Assembly (NCBI GenBank): GCA_945885485.1
Contig: CAMCYT010000199.1
Span: 1 to 5,093 of the forward strand
Reading direction: 5' to 3'
From: Prosthecobacter debontii
GTDB taxonomy: Bacteria > Verrucomicrobiota > Verrucomicrobiia > Verrucomicrobiales > Akkermansiaceae
Length of the DNA stretch: 5,093 nt
The position numbers were made by a program, and so were the translations under genes. Under the pieces are notes generated by a model. It worked only from the letters and a program-made list of their open reading frames with translations. It made no database searches and had not been told where the DNA came from. Position 1 is the stretch's first letter. Each line of letters opens with the position of its first letter. Shown here piece after piece: positions 1-5,093 of the stretch.

Positions 1-129
1 AGATTTAATGGTATCAAAAAAGAGAACTTTCACTGGTTTTTGAAGGAGTGTGAATGGCGCTTCAATGGAGGTAACCATCAAATGCTCTTGAAGCAGCTTA
101 AATACTGGGTAAAACAGGCTCAGCAATGA
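1..129 (+). CDS. IS1595-family transposase, C-terminal fragment
   Basis: This is the 3' end of a transposase gene cut by the left edge of the window; 42 codons remain before the TGA at 127-129. The peptide begins RFNGIKKENFHWFLKECEWR and then has RFNG, an asparagine-rich turn and a Leu/Lys-rich tail ending QAQQ. The pattern [RK]FNG-x(6,9)-FxxFLKECE[WF]RFN is the hallmark C-terminus of IS1595-family (ISXO2-like, DDE-type) transposases. These cut and rejoin the element's ends during transposition. The catalytic residues would lie upstream and cannot be checked, so it is unknown whether the element is active. The segment is more AT-rich than pheST, as expected for acquired DNA. The family call is fairly secure even from this short piece. 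Confidence 0.75.
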   Translation, partial: RFNGIKKENFHWFLKECEWRFNGGNHQMLLKQLKYWVKQAQQ

Positions 130-130
130 G

Positions 131-149
131 CCTTAGCTAGTACAGCCCC
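131..149 (-). repeat. Probable IS1595 terminal inverted repeat
   Basis: It begins two bases after the transposase stop codon. Read outward-in on the minus strand it is GGGGCTGTACTAGCTAAGG, a G-rich end like those I recall for IS1595-family elements. It also supplies the last codons (GCTS) and the TAA stop of the minus-strand membrane-protein gene, as expected if the IS landed inside that gene. The matching left repeat is outside the window. Confidence 0.5.
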
Positions 150-750
150 CACTTTTATATTGCTGATTGTTTTCTACGAAAAACTTTTTCCGATCACGCA
201 TCTGCAAGATGACAACTGCCATTACGGAAAAAATAAACAGCATCAATGAAAGTATAAGCCCCTCAAATAAGGTGATCAGATAAATTTCCATAAATCCGGG
301 CTGTATCAAAACTTCATCTTTGGTATTATTACCGTCGATCATATTACGCAAATCGGTCTCATGACCAAGAAACCCATAAATGCGATCGACGAAACCTGTT
401 GCAATATTTCCACACCACAAATCCGGTGTAAAGATCACCAATGGACCCAAAAAAATAAAAAGAAACGTCCATATCGAACATATCATTCTCAAAATGAGAC
501 CGACCCTTAAAGCCCTAGATAACAAACTATCTTTCCGCGTTAACGGCCCCCCCGGCAAAGAGGTTAATACCGAGTAGCCGATCACAAATGTCGCGATCGC
601 AACCAGCATTGCCAAATGAGCCGTTGGGTTTGCAGCTTGCTTAAGCCAAACCATCACAATCAGATAACTGGGGAATGCGCTAATGGCGCAATGGAGAGCC
701 CAAAATTTCAATTTTCCCTTAAAAACATCTATAAACCCCAGTCCGTCCAT
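133..750 (-). CDS. Unrecognised multi-pass membrane protein, 3' end disrupted by IS
   Basis: I do not recognise this protein. From the ATG at 750 it has 205 residues with about four hydrophobic segments: roughly 16-36, 44-66, 82-107 and 153-183. A polar stretch between the third and fourth (about 110-150) contains several Asp and Asn. A basic RDRKKF follows the last helix, which suggests an inner-membrane protein with a cytoplasmic tail. No catalytic or transport motif is visible. The start at 750 is preferred because AGGA stands 7 bases upstream and it leaves a gap before the divergent pheS. An in-frame ATG at 846 would add 32 acidic residues, including DLDPPEYQDP, which also read like real protein; its codon overlaps the pheS start. 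The final residues (about GGCTS) and the stop lie within the probable IS terminal repeat, so the native C-terminus is likely missing. It is more AT-rich than pheST. It may be a small accessory membrane protein or a decaying gene. Confidence 0.6.
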   Translation of the reverse strand: MDGLGFIDVFKGKLKFWALHCAISAFPSYLIVMVWLKQAANPTAHLAMLVAIATFVIGYSVLTSLPGGPLTRKDSLLSRALRVGLILRMICSIWTFLFIFLGPLVIFTPDLWCGNIATGFVDRIYGFLGHETDLRNMIDGNNTKDEVLIQPGFMEIYLITLFEGLILSLMLFIFSVMAVVILQMRDRKKFFVENNQQYKSGGCTS

Positions 751-844
751 GACTGGATCCTGATATTCTGGCGGATCTAGGTCAATCCCACTTTCAGCAA
801 ACTCTTGCCCCGAAGCCTCCTCTCCGCTATCCCCTTGCCCGCCC
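751..844. other. Divergent intergenic region upstream of pheS
   Basis: This is the only space for a pheS promoter if the minus-strand gene starts at 750. I see no convincing -35/-10 pair, no Phe-rich leader peptide of the pheL type, no T-box-like structure and no strong hairpin. The last 30 bases before pheS are pyrimidine-rich. On the minus strand the whole stretch stays open, so it could instead be the N-terminal coding part of the membrane-protein gene. Confidence 0.4.
758..761 (-). promoter_or_regulatory. Shine-Dalgarno site supporting the ATG at 750
   Basis: AGGA on the minus strand, 7 bases before the ATG at 748-750. This is the only clear purine-rich ribosome-binding site before any start in the window, and it is the reason for preferring this start over the ATG at 846. 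Confidence 0.45.
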
Positions 845-1861
845 ATGAACGAGCAAATCGCATCCATACAATCTTCCGCCCTCGAATTGATCGCCGCCGC
901 CAACGACGCGCGCTCGCTCGATGATGCCCGCGTTTCCGTTCTCGGGAAAAAAGGAACCCTCACTCTCGCCGGTGCGCTCATCAAAGACATCCCAAATGAG
1001 GAGAAATCCGCTTTCGGCCAATCCCTCAACGCCGCTCGCACCGCGATCACATCCGCTCTTGAGGAAAAGCAAAACGCCCTGCAAGCCATCGCCGATGCCG
1101 CAGCACTTTCAGGCATCGACCTCACTCTCCCGGCTCGTTCACTTCAAACAGGCGGTCTACATCCGCTAACTCTCATTCGCGACGAAGCGATCCAGATCCT
1201 GCGCCGCATGGGCTTCGCCCTCGCCGATGGCCCGGAAATCGAAGACGAATACCATTGCTTCGATGCGCTCAACACTCCCGCCGATCACCCCGCCCGCAAC
1301 GAGAAAGATACGTTCTATTTCAACTCCGGCAAACTCCTCCGCACTCATACCTCCAGCGTGCAGATCCGCACGATGGAATCCGCCACCCCACCGATCCGCA
1401 TCATCGCCCCTGGCTCAGCTTATCGCCGCGATGAAATCGACGCCACTCACCTCTCCGTCTTCAACCAACTCGAAGGCCTCTTCGTCGATACCGATGTCAC
1501 CCTTCCCGACCTCAAAGGCACCCTCGAATATTTCTTCCGTGAAATGTTTGGCACCACCACCGAAGTGCGCTTCCGTCCACACTTCTTCCCCTTCACTGAA
1601 CCATCTTTTGAAATCGATGTAAAACTCCAGATCAAAGGCCAAGCCCCACGTTGGATCGAAGTCGCAGGCTGCGGCATGGTCGACCCCGCAGTTTTCGAGT
1701 CCATCAACGCCACCCGCAAAGACAACGCCCTCGATCCTGAAAAAATCACCGGCTTCGCCTTCGGCATGGGCCTAGACCGCCTTGCGATGATCCGCTGGGG
1801 CATCAAAGACATCCGCCTACTCATCGAAAACGACACCCGCTTTCTCACGCAATTCGCATAA
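845..1861 (+). CDS. pheS: Phenylalanine--tRNA ligase alpha subunit (PheS)
   Basis: Catalytic alpha subunit of the cytoplasmic alpha2-beta2 phenylalanyl-tRNA synthetase. It activates Phe with ATP and transfers it to tRNA-Phe. Its 338 residues match the usual bacterial length. Residues 1-90 form the N-terminal helical coiled-coil arm, with LGKKGTLT at 33-40; this supports the start at 845, which brings the protein to normal length. The class II catalytic core follows: GFALADGPEIEDEYHCFDALN (123-143, given in part as motif 1), LLRTHTSSVQIR (164-175), YRRDEIDATH (193-202, motif 2 arginines), FPFTEPS (248-254, Phe pocket) and GFAFGMGLDRLAM (303-315, motif 3). A305 aligns with E. coli A294, the residue that controls the size of the Phe pocket. 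No Shine-Dalgarno sequence precedes the ATG. pheT follows 151 bases later on the same strand, so the two are probably one operon despite the repeat between them. All key motifs are intact and I see nothing broken. Confidence 0.97.
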   Translation: MNEQIASIQSSALELIAAANDARSLDDARVSVLGKKGTLTLAGALIKDIPNEEKSAFGQSLNAARTAITSALEEKQNALQAIADAAALSGIDLTLPARSLQTGGLHPLTLIRDEAIQILRRMGFALADGPEIEDEYHCFDALNTPADHPARNEKDTFYFNSGKLLRTHTSSVQIRTMESATPPIRIIAPGSAYRRDEIDATHLSVFNQLEGLFVDTDVTLPDLKGTLEYFFREMFGTTTEVRFRPHFFPFTEPSFEIDVKLQIKGQAPRWIEVAGCGMVDPAVFESINATRKDNALDPEKITGFAFGMGLDRLAMIRWGIKDIRLLIENDTRFLTQFA

Positions 1862-1869
1862 CTAAAAAC

Positions 1870-1994
1870 TTCACCGCAGAGGCGCAGAGGTCGCAAAGGA
1901 TCGCTGAGCCACGACGATGAAAAAGTTTATCATTATAAAAATTAACTAACCACAACTCCGCGTCCCTCTCCGACCTCTGCGCCTCTGCGGTGAA
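1870..1994. repeat. CGCAGAGG inverted-repeat element (MITE-like) between pheS and pheT
   Basis: The ends 1870-1899 and 1965-1994 are reverse complements at 28 of 30 positions, and the outer 24 are perfect. The left arm carries the 8-mer CGCAGAGG twice in tandem (1875-1882, 1883-1890) and a variant CGCAAAGG (1892-1899). The 65-base centre (1900-1964) is AT-rich and has no coding signs. Similar CGCAGAGG-based palindromes are familiar as dispersed intergenic repeats in several bacterial phyla, from general knowledge and not from a search here. The element has the form of a small non-autonomous mobile element, but no target-site duplication is obvious. Transcribed, it would form a very stable stem between the two cistrons and might stabilise or attenuate the pheT message. 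It ends 18 bases before the pheT ATG, so it fills almost the whole gap. Confidence 0.85.
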
Positions 1995-2012
1995 AATTTC
2001 TTAACTCTTGTC

Positions 2013-4397
2013 ATGAACATTTCTTTAAACTGGCTTTCCAAGCACCTAGACCTTTCCGGAAAATCTATCTCTGAAAGTTCCGATCTCTTTACCTTCGCTG
2101 GCGTCGAAGTCGAGGGCATCATCACCAAAGGCATTGCCTCGGATAAAATCGTCGTCGCGCAGATCATGGAGGCGGTTCAGCATCCTGACGCTGATAAACT
2201 CAAGGTCACGCAAGTCGATGCAGGCGAAGGCCAGCTCCGCCAAATTGTTTGCGGTGCAAAAAATTACAAAGTCGGAGACAAAGTTCCATGCTGCCTTCCC
2301 GGCGCCCAACTCCCCGCAGGCTTCACCATCGGTGAAACCAAAATGCGCGGAGTCGAATCCAAAGGCATGCTCGCCGCCGCCGAAGAAATCGGCCTCCCGA
2401 AAGGCGAAGACGGCCTGCTCATTTTACCCGAAGACTCACCCATCGGCGTTCCCGTCAAAACCCTTTTCGATTCCGATACTCTGTTAGAACTCGAAGTCAC
2501 TCCCAACCGTCCCGACCTACTCTCACACGCCGGTATGGCTCGCGAGCTCGCGACCCTGCTGAAAACGCCTCTGATAAATGGGAACGCGGGCGCCTCGCCC
2601 GCATCTTCAATTCCAGCCGCTACCGACTTCATCAAACTCGAAGCCACCGCCGCCTGCCCGTTCTACGCCGCAACCCGCATCGACAACATCACCGTCTCCG
2701 AAAGCCCCGATTGGCTCAAACAACGCCTCACCTCTATCGGACTTCGCCCGATCAACAACATCGTCGACATCACCAACTACGTTCTCCACGAAACCGGACA
2801 ACCGCTACACGCCTTTGATGCAGCAAAAGTCACCGGCGCACTCGTCATCCGCCAAGCGAAAGACGGCGAGTCATTCAAAGCTCTCGATGAATCCGTTCAC
2901 ATTCTAACAAGCGACGACCTCCTCATCTCCGACGAATCAGGCGCAGCCCTAGCACTCGCTGGCGTGATGGGTGGACTCGATAGCGGCGTCACCGAATCCA
3001 CCTCCTCCATCATCCTCGAATCCGCTTACTTCTCGCCATCCGGCATCCGCCGCACCTCGCGCCGCACTGCCCTTTCATCGGATTCCTCCTACCGCTACGA
3101 ACGCGGAGTCGATCCACAAGGCGTCCTCCCCGCCGCCGCGCTCGCGATCAGCCTACTGGAGAGCCGTTCTCCGAACGACTGCATCACGCAAGCCGCAGGT
3201 CAAATCCCTCCCGCACCCTCGCCGGTCGCTCTCGATCTAACAAAACTCCATCACCTACTCGGCAATTCCATTTCCACCGAAGCCGCAGAGGAAATCCTCA
3301 CCCGTCTCGGCCTCACCAAACAAGCTGAAGGCAAATGGGTCATCCCATCGTTCCGCCAAGACCTCACCCGTCACATCGATCTCGCAGAGGAAATCACCCG
3401 CGTCCACGGCCTTGCGAACGTTCCATCCCGCTTCCGCGCAACGCTGGTTCCCACCAGCGATGTCGACGCTGCTTACGATGCCGATATGATCCTGCGCCGT
3501 CGTCTCGCCGCACTTGGTTTATACGAGTGCCAGACGATCAAACTCATTTCCGAGAGCCAACTTTCCGATATCCTTCCGCTGCGCGCGCTACAAGACGGTG
3601 ATCTCATCCGCGTTAAATCTCCGCTCAGCGAAGATCACGCAATCATGCGCCCGTCCATCGTGCCAGGCCTCGTTACCAGCGCGGAACGCAACGCCCGCCA
3701 ACAGGCAAAATCCATCCGTCTCTTCGAGATGGGACGCGTCTTCCGCAATGCGGGTGGAGGTAAAGCCATCGATCAAGAAAGCGACAGCCTAGCAATCCTC
3801 GTCACTGGTAACTCTCAACCATCCTCATGGGCCGCAAAAGATCGCGCTGCGGATCTTTACGATGCGAAAGCCACCCTCTCCGCTTTAATTCCAAATCAAA
3901 CGATTTCCCTGAAACCCAAAGATCGCGAAAACTTCACCCTCGGCGCGGAAATCAAAGCTGGCGACCAAACGATCGGAGTCTTCGCACGTCTCTCCCTCAA
4001 GCGCGAGCGCGATTTAGATTTCATCTCGCCCGTCTTCGTCGCAGAACTCGATCTCGGAAAACTCCGCAAACTCATTTCTAACAAATCTCAGGTCGAAGAT
4101 CTCCCACAATTCCCCGGCTCCACCCGCGATGCCGCGATGGAACTTTCCCTCACCACCCCGAACGCCGATATCGAAGCCGTTCTCGAAAAAGCCAAAGAGC
4201 CACTCCTTATCTCCTACGAATGCTTCGACCTCTTCACCGATCCATCCGGCCAGAAGATCGCCGCAGATCGTAAATCCATCGCCTACCGCTTCTACTACCG
4301 CGACTCCGCTCGTACCTTAAAAGCCAATGAAGTGGATGCGGCGCATCAGAATATATTGAAGCTGCTAAAAACGATTAATGGGCTGGAATATAGATAG
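2013..4397 (+). CDS. pheT: Phenylalanine--tRNA ligase beta subunit (PheT)
   Basis: Beta subunit of phenylalanyl-tRNA synthetase, which binds tRNA-Phe and hydrolyses mischarged Tyr-tRNA-Phe. Its 794 residues are normal for bacterial PheT. In order: B1 N-terminal part (1-38, MNISLNWLSKHLDL), EMAP/OB-type tRNA-binding domain (about 39-150, with VCGAKN at 79-84), second part of B1 (about 152-188, TPNRPDLLSHAGMARELA), B3/4 editing domain (about 206-390, with GQPLHAFD at 262-269 and SSDSSYRYERGVDP at 355-368), B5 (about 406-474, with PSFRQD at 445-450 and DLAEEITRVHG at 456-466), the degenerate class II core (about 480-690), and the C-terminal FDX-ACB anticodon-binding domain (about 696-794, starting LPQFPGSTRD). 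In the editing pocket, S356 and S358 stand where E. coli has T354 and A356, a conservative change. Residues 189-197 (NGNAGASPA) are encoded by a REP-like hairpin in the linker between B1 and B3/4. No Shine-Dalgarno sequence precedes the ATG, but the N-terminus matches the family exactly. Confidence 0.97.
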   Translation: MNISLNWLSKHLDLSGKSISESSDLFTFAGVEVEGIITKGIASDKIVVAQIMEAVQHPDADKLKVTQVDAGEGQLRQIVCGAKNYKVGDKVPCCLPGAQLPAGFTIGETKMRGVESKGMLAAAEEIGLPKGEDGLLILPEDSPIGVPVKTLFDSDTLLELEVTPNRPDLLSHAGMARELATLLKTPLINGNAGASPASSIPAATDFIKLEATAACPFYAATRIDNITVSESPDWLKQRLTSIGLRPINNIVDITNYVLHETGQPLHAFDAAKVTGALVIRQAKDGESFKALDESVHILTSDDLLISDESGAALALAGVMGGLDSGVTESTSSIILESAYFSPSGIRRTSRRTALSSDSSYRYERGVDPQGVLPAAALAISLLESRSPNDCITQAAGQIPPAPSPVALDLTKLHHLLGNSISTEAAEEILTRLGLTKQAEGKWVIPSFRQDLTRHIDLAEEITRVHGLANVPSRFRATLVPTSDVDAAYDADMILRRRLAALGLYECQTIKLISESQLSDILPLRALQDGDLIRVKSPLSEDHAIMRPSIVPGLVTSAERNARQQAKSIRLFEMGRVFRNAGGGKAIDQESDSLAILVTGNSQPSSWAAKDRAADLYDAKATLSALIPNQTISLKPKDRENFTLGAEIKAGDQTIGVFARLSLKRERDLDFISPVFVAELDLGKLRKLISNKSQVEDLPQFPGSTRDAAMELSLTTPNADIEAVLEKAKEPLLISYECFDLFTDPSGQKIAADRKSIAYRFYYRDSARTLKANEVDAAHQNILKLLKTINGLEYR
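2579..2602 (+). repeat. REP-like hairpin embedded in the pheT reading frame
   Basis: A TGGGAAC head (2579-2585) is followed by a perfect 7-bp stem with a 3-base loop: GCGGGCG (2586-2592), CCT, CGCCCGC (2596-2602). The REP copies at 4403-4428 and 4486-4511 have the same layout, TGGGANC plus a 7-3-7 hairpin starting GCG. Three of the seven stem pairs differ from those copies, and every one is compensated on the other arm. In the pheT frame it reads as part of NGNAGASPAS, a low-complexity stretch at a domain boundary where an insertion would be tolerated. It looks like a REP relative that entered the gene without breaking the frame. Confidence 0.75.
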
Positions 4398-4402
4398 TTT
4401 CC

Positions 4403-4428
4403 ACTGGGACCGCGAGTCTGTGACTCGC
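4403..4428 (+). repeat. REP hairpin, left copy of an inverted pair
   Basis: Six bases after the pheT stop codon. After ACTGGGACC comes the hairpin GCGAGTC-TGT-GACTCGC (4412-4428; 7-bp stem, 3-base loop). It is an inverted copy of 4486-4511 with 25 of 26 positions matching; the one difference is at 4410. The GGGA upstream of the stem is the likely counterpart of the tetranucleotide that RAYT proteins recognise at the foot of REP hairpins. Confidence 0.85.
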
Positions 4429-4485
4429 ACCCTCATGAATAGCAAATAAGCATCATGAAATAATCCATATTCCCCTCATCAACCA

Positions 4486-4511
4486 GCGAGTCACAGACTC
4501 GCGCTCCCAGT
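4486..4511 (-). repeat. REP hairpin, right copy of an inverted pair
   Basis: Reverse-complement partner of the copy at 4403-4428. Its own 7-bp stem lies at 4486-4492 and 4496-4502, and the ACTGGGA head reads on the minus strand. It ends 10 bases before the RAYT start codon. The two copies with the 57-base AT-rich spacer (4429-4485) form a BIME-like doublet. In RNA this could fold either as two small hairpins or as one long 26-bp stem closing the pheT message. No T-tract follows, so it is not a standard intrinsic terminator. Confidence 0.85.
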
Positions 4512-4521
4512 CCCCCCAATC

Positions 4522-5093
4522 ATGCAGAAGCCACACAATCACAAAGGCTGGCACTCACGCGGCTACCTTCCCCACCTCGATACTCCCGATATCATCCAAT
4601 CTATCACCTTCCGCCTTAATGACTCATTACCCAAAAAGGTGATTGATAGATGGAAACAGGAATTAGAAAATGTCGCATCAAAAGATAAATCAGAGTCGGA
4701 AAAAATTCTGCACAACAGGATAGCCAAGTTTGAAGATGCGGGAAACGGCTCTTGTCTTCTACGCAATCCAACTTGCGCGGATATAGTTCAAAATGCACTC
4801 CTTCACTTTGACGCAAACCTTTATCGTTTGCTGGAATGGTGCATCATGCCGAATCACGTGCATGTCCTCATTCACTGTCCAGCCGGAACCCAAATCGGTG
4901 AAATCGTGAAAAGTTGGAAAACTCATAGTGCGCGAGAAATCAATCGAGTCCTTCTCAGACAAGGCAGCCTATGGTCACATGATTATCACGACCGCTACAT
5001 CCGGGACTCGGTTCATCTGGTAAATGTCAGAAGCTACATACGTAATAATCCAGTAAATGCCGGTCTATGCTTAAGCCCTGAGGAATGGCCATG
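4522..5093 (+). CDS. REP-associated tyrosine transposase (RAYT), 3' end cut by window edge
   Basis: TnpA-REP type single-strand nuclease of the Y1/HUH superfamily related to the IS200/IS605 transposases. Such proteins cleave and join DNA at REP hairpins and are held responsible for REP spread. The frame is open for 190 codons from ATG 4522 to the window edge without a stop; family members are usually about this size, so little is missing. Landmarks: GWHSRGYLPHLD (9-20) with ITFRLNDSLP (28-37), typical of one RAYT branch; the metal-binding HUH motif in MPNHVHVLIH (109-118, His112 and His114); the catalytic-tyrosine helix in WSHDYHDRYIRD (151-162), where Tyr155 is the likely nucleophile and Tyr159 the alternative; and SYIRNNPVNAGL (171-182) near the end. 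All catalytic elements are present, so it may be active. It has no Shine-Dalgarno site and lies directly downstream of the inverted REP pair, the usual arrangement for a RAYT and its substrates. It is more AT-rich than pheT. Confidence 0.93.
   Translation, partial: MQKPHNHKGWHSRGYLPHLDTPDIIQSITFRLNDSLPKKVIDRWKQELENVASKDKSESEKILHNRIAKFEDAGNGSCLLRNPTCADIVQNALLHFDANLYRLLEWCIMPNHVHVLIHCPAGTQIGEIVKSWKTHSAREINRVLLRQGSLWSHDYHDRYIRDSVHLVNVRSYIRNNPVNAGLCLSPEEWP

Larger units (their letters stand above)
1..149 (+). mobile_element. Right end of an IS1595-family insertion sequence (partial)
   Basis: The segment holds the last 42 codons of a transposase, followed at once by a likely terminal inverted repeat. 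The left end, and so any target-site duplication, lies outside the window. The boundary is placed at about 149 because the minus-strand reading starts GGGGCTGTACTAGCTAAGG, which resembles the G-rich ends I recall for IS1595/IS1016-type elements. A run of five C at 146-150 makes the exact edge uncertain by one base. The family is assigned from the transposase C-terminus. The boundary is an inference, because the partner repeat cannot be seen. Confidence 0.65.

Noticed and set aside
355..360. Ser at PheT editing-pocket positions (residues 356 and 358) as loss of editing
   Set aside because: The positions given are protein residues. SDSSYR is a common variant in bacterial PheT as far as I recall, and the rest of the B3/4 domain is intact.
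751..844. Phe-rich leader peptide or T-box attenuator before pheS
   Set aside because: No small open frame with Phe codons and no specifier or antiterminator-like structure was found in the gap.
847..1125. Upstream extension of the minus-strand frame, giving a 330-residue protein
   Set aside because: It runs antisense through the well-supported N-terminal part of pheS and is Ala/Ser/Arg-rich, as expected of a shadow frame.
1227..1622. Several long open frames on both strands across pheS and pheT
   Set aside because: They are out-of-frame shadows of the two synthetase genes, with low-complexity Ser/Pro/Arg-rich products and no recognisable domains.
1875..1899. Short tandem repeats as a CRISPR remnant
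   Set aside because: Units are 8 bases with no spacers and belong to the arm of a palindromic element.
1934..1939. TATAAA in the AT-rich centre of the inverted-repeat element as a pheT promoter -10 box
   Set aside because: No acceptable -35 hexamer lies 16-18 bases upstream, and an AT-rich core is expected in such an element.
4403..4511. Long inverted repeat after pheT as an intrinsic terminator
   Set aside because: A C-rich stretch follows and no T-tract; the two self-complementary halves fit a REP doublet better.

Overview
The window suggests a bacterium of the PVC type, possibly a verrucomicrobium. This is a low-confidence inference. It rests on the style of the pheS/pheT proteins, their C-rich third codon positions, start codons lacking Shine-Dalgarno sequences, and the REP/RAYT and CGCAGAGG-type repeats between genes. 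There is no rRNA gene or other firm taxonomic marker. The core of the window is a phenylalanyl-tRNA synthetase locus, pheS then pheT on the + strand. It is flanked and interrupted by small mobile or repetitive DNA.

Layout. Positions 1-149 are the right-hand end of an IS1595-family insertion sequence: the transposase C-terminus, then a probable terminal inverted repeat. On the minus strand at 133-750 is a gene for an unrecognised multi-pass membrane protein. Its last few codons lie inside the IS end, so its 3' end appears to have been cut off by the IS. After a 94-base divergent gap, pheS (845-1861) and pheT (2013-4397) encode the alpha and beta subunits of phenylalanine--tRNA ligase. The 151 bases between them are mostly a 125-base inverted-repeat element. 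Downstream of pheT, an inverted pair of REP-type hairpins (4403-4428 and 4486-4511) sits directly before a REP-associated tyrosine transposase (RAYT) gene (from 4522), which runs off the right edge.

How the parts relate. PheS and PheT form the usual alpha2-beta2 enzyme, and both look complete and functional. The RAYT and the hairpins in front of it form the expected partnership of a HUH-type nuclease and its single-stranded hairpin substrate. The most notable observation is a third hairpin of the same architecture inside the pheT reading frame (2579-2602). It shares the TGGGANC head, the 7-bp stem and the 3-base loop, with compensatory changes in the stem. It adds a short Gly/Ala/Ser/Pro-rich stretch to the linker between the B1 and B3/4 domains of PheT. 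Within 5 kb there are therefore three kinds of mobile or repeat DNA: an IS1595 element, a CGCAGAGG inverted-repeat element, and REP hairpins with a RAYT. All three have inserted in or next to an essential operon, and the REP insertion in pheT keeps the frame open. I saw no CRISPR array, tRNA, rRNA, riboswitch or defence system.
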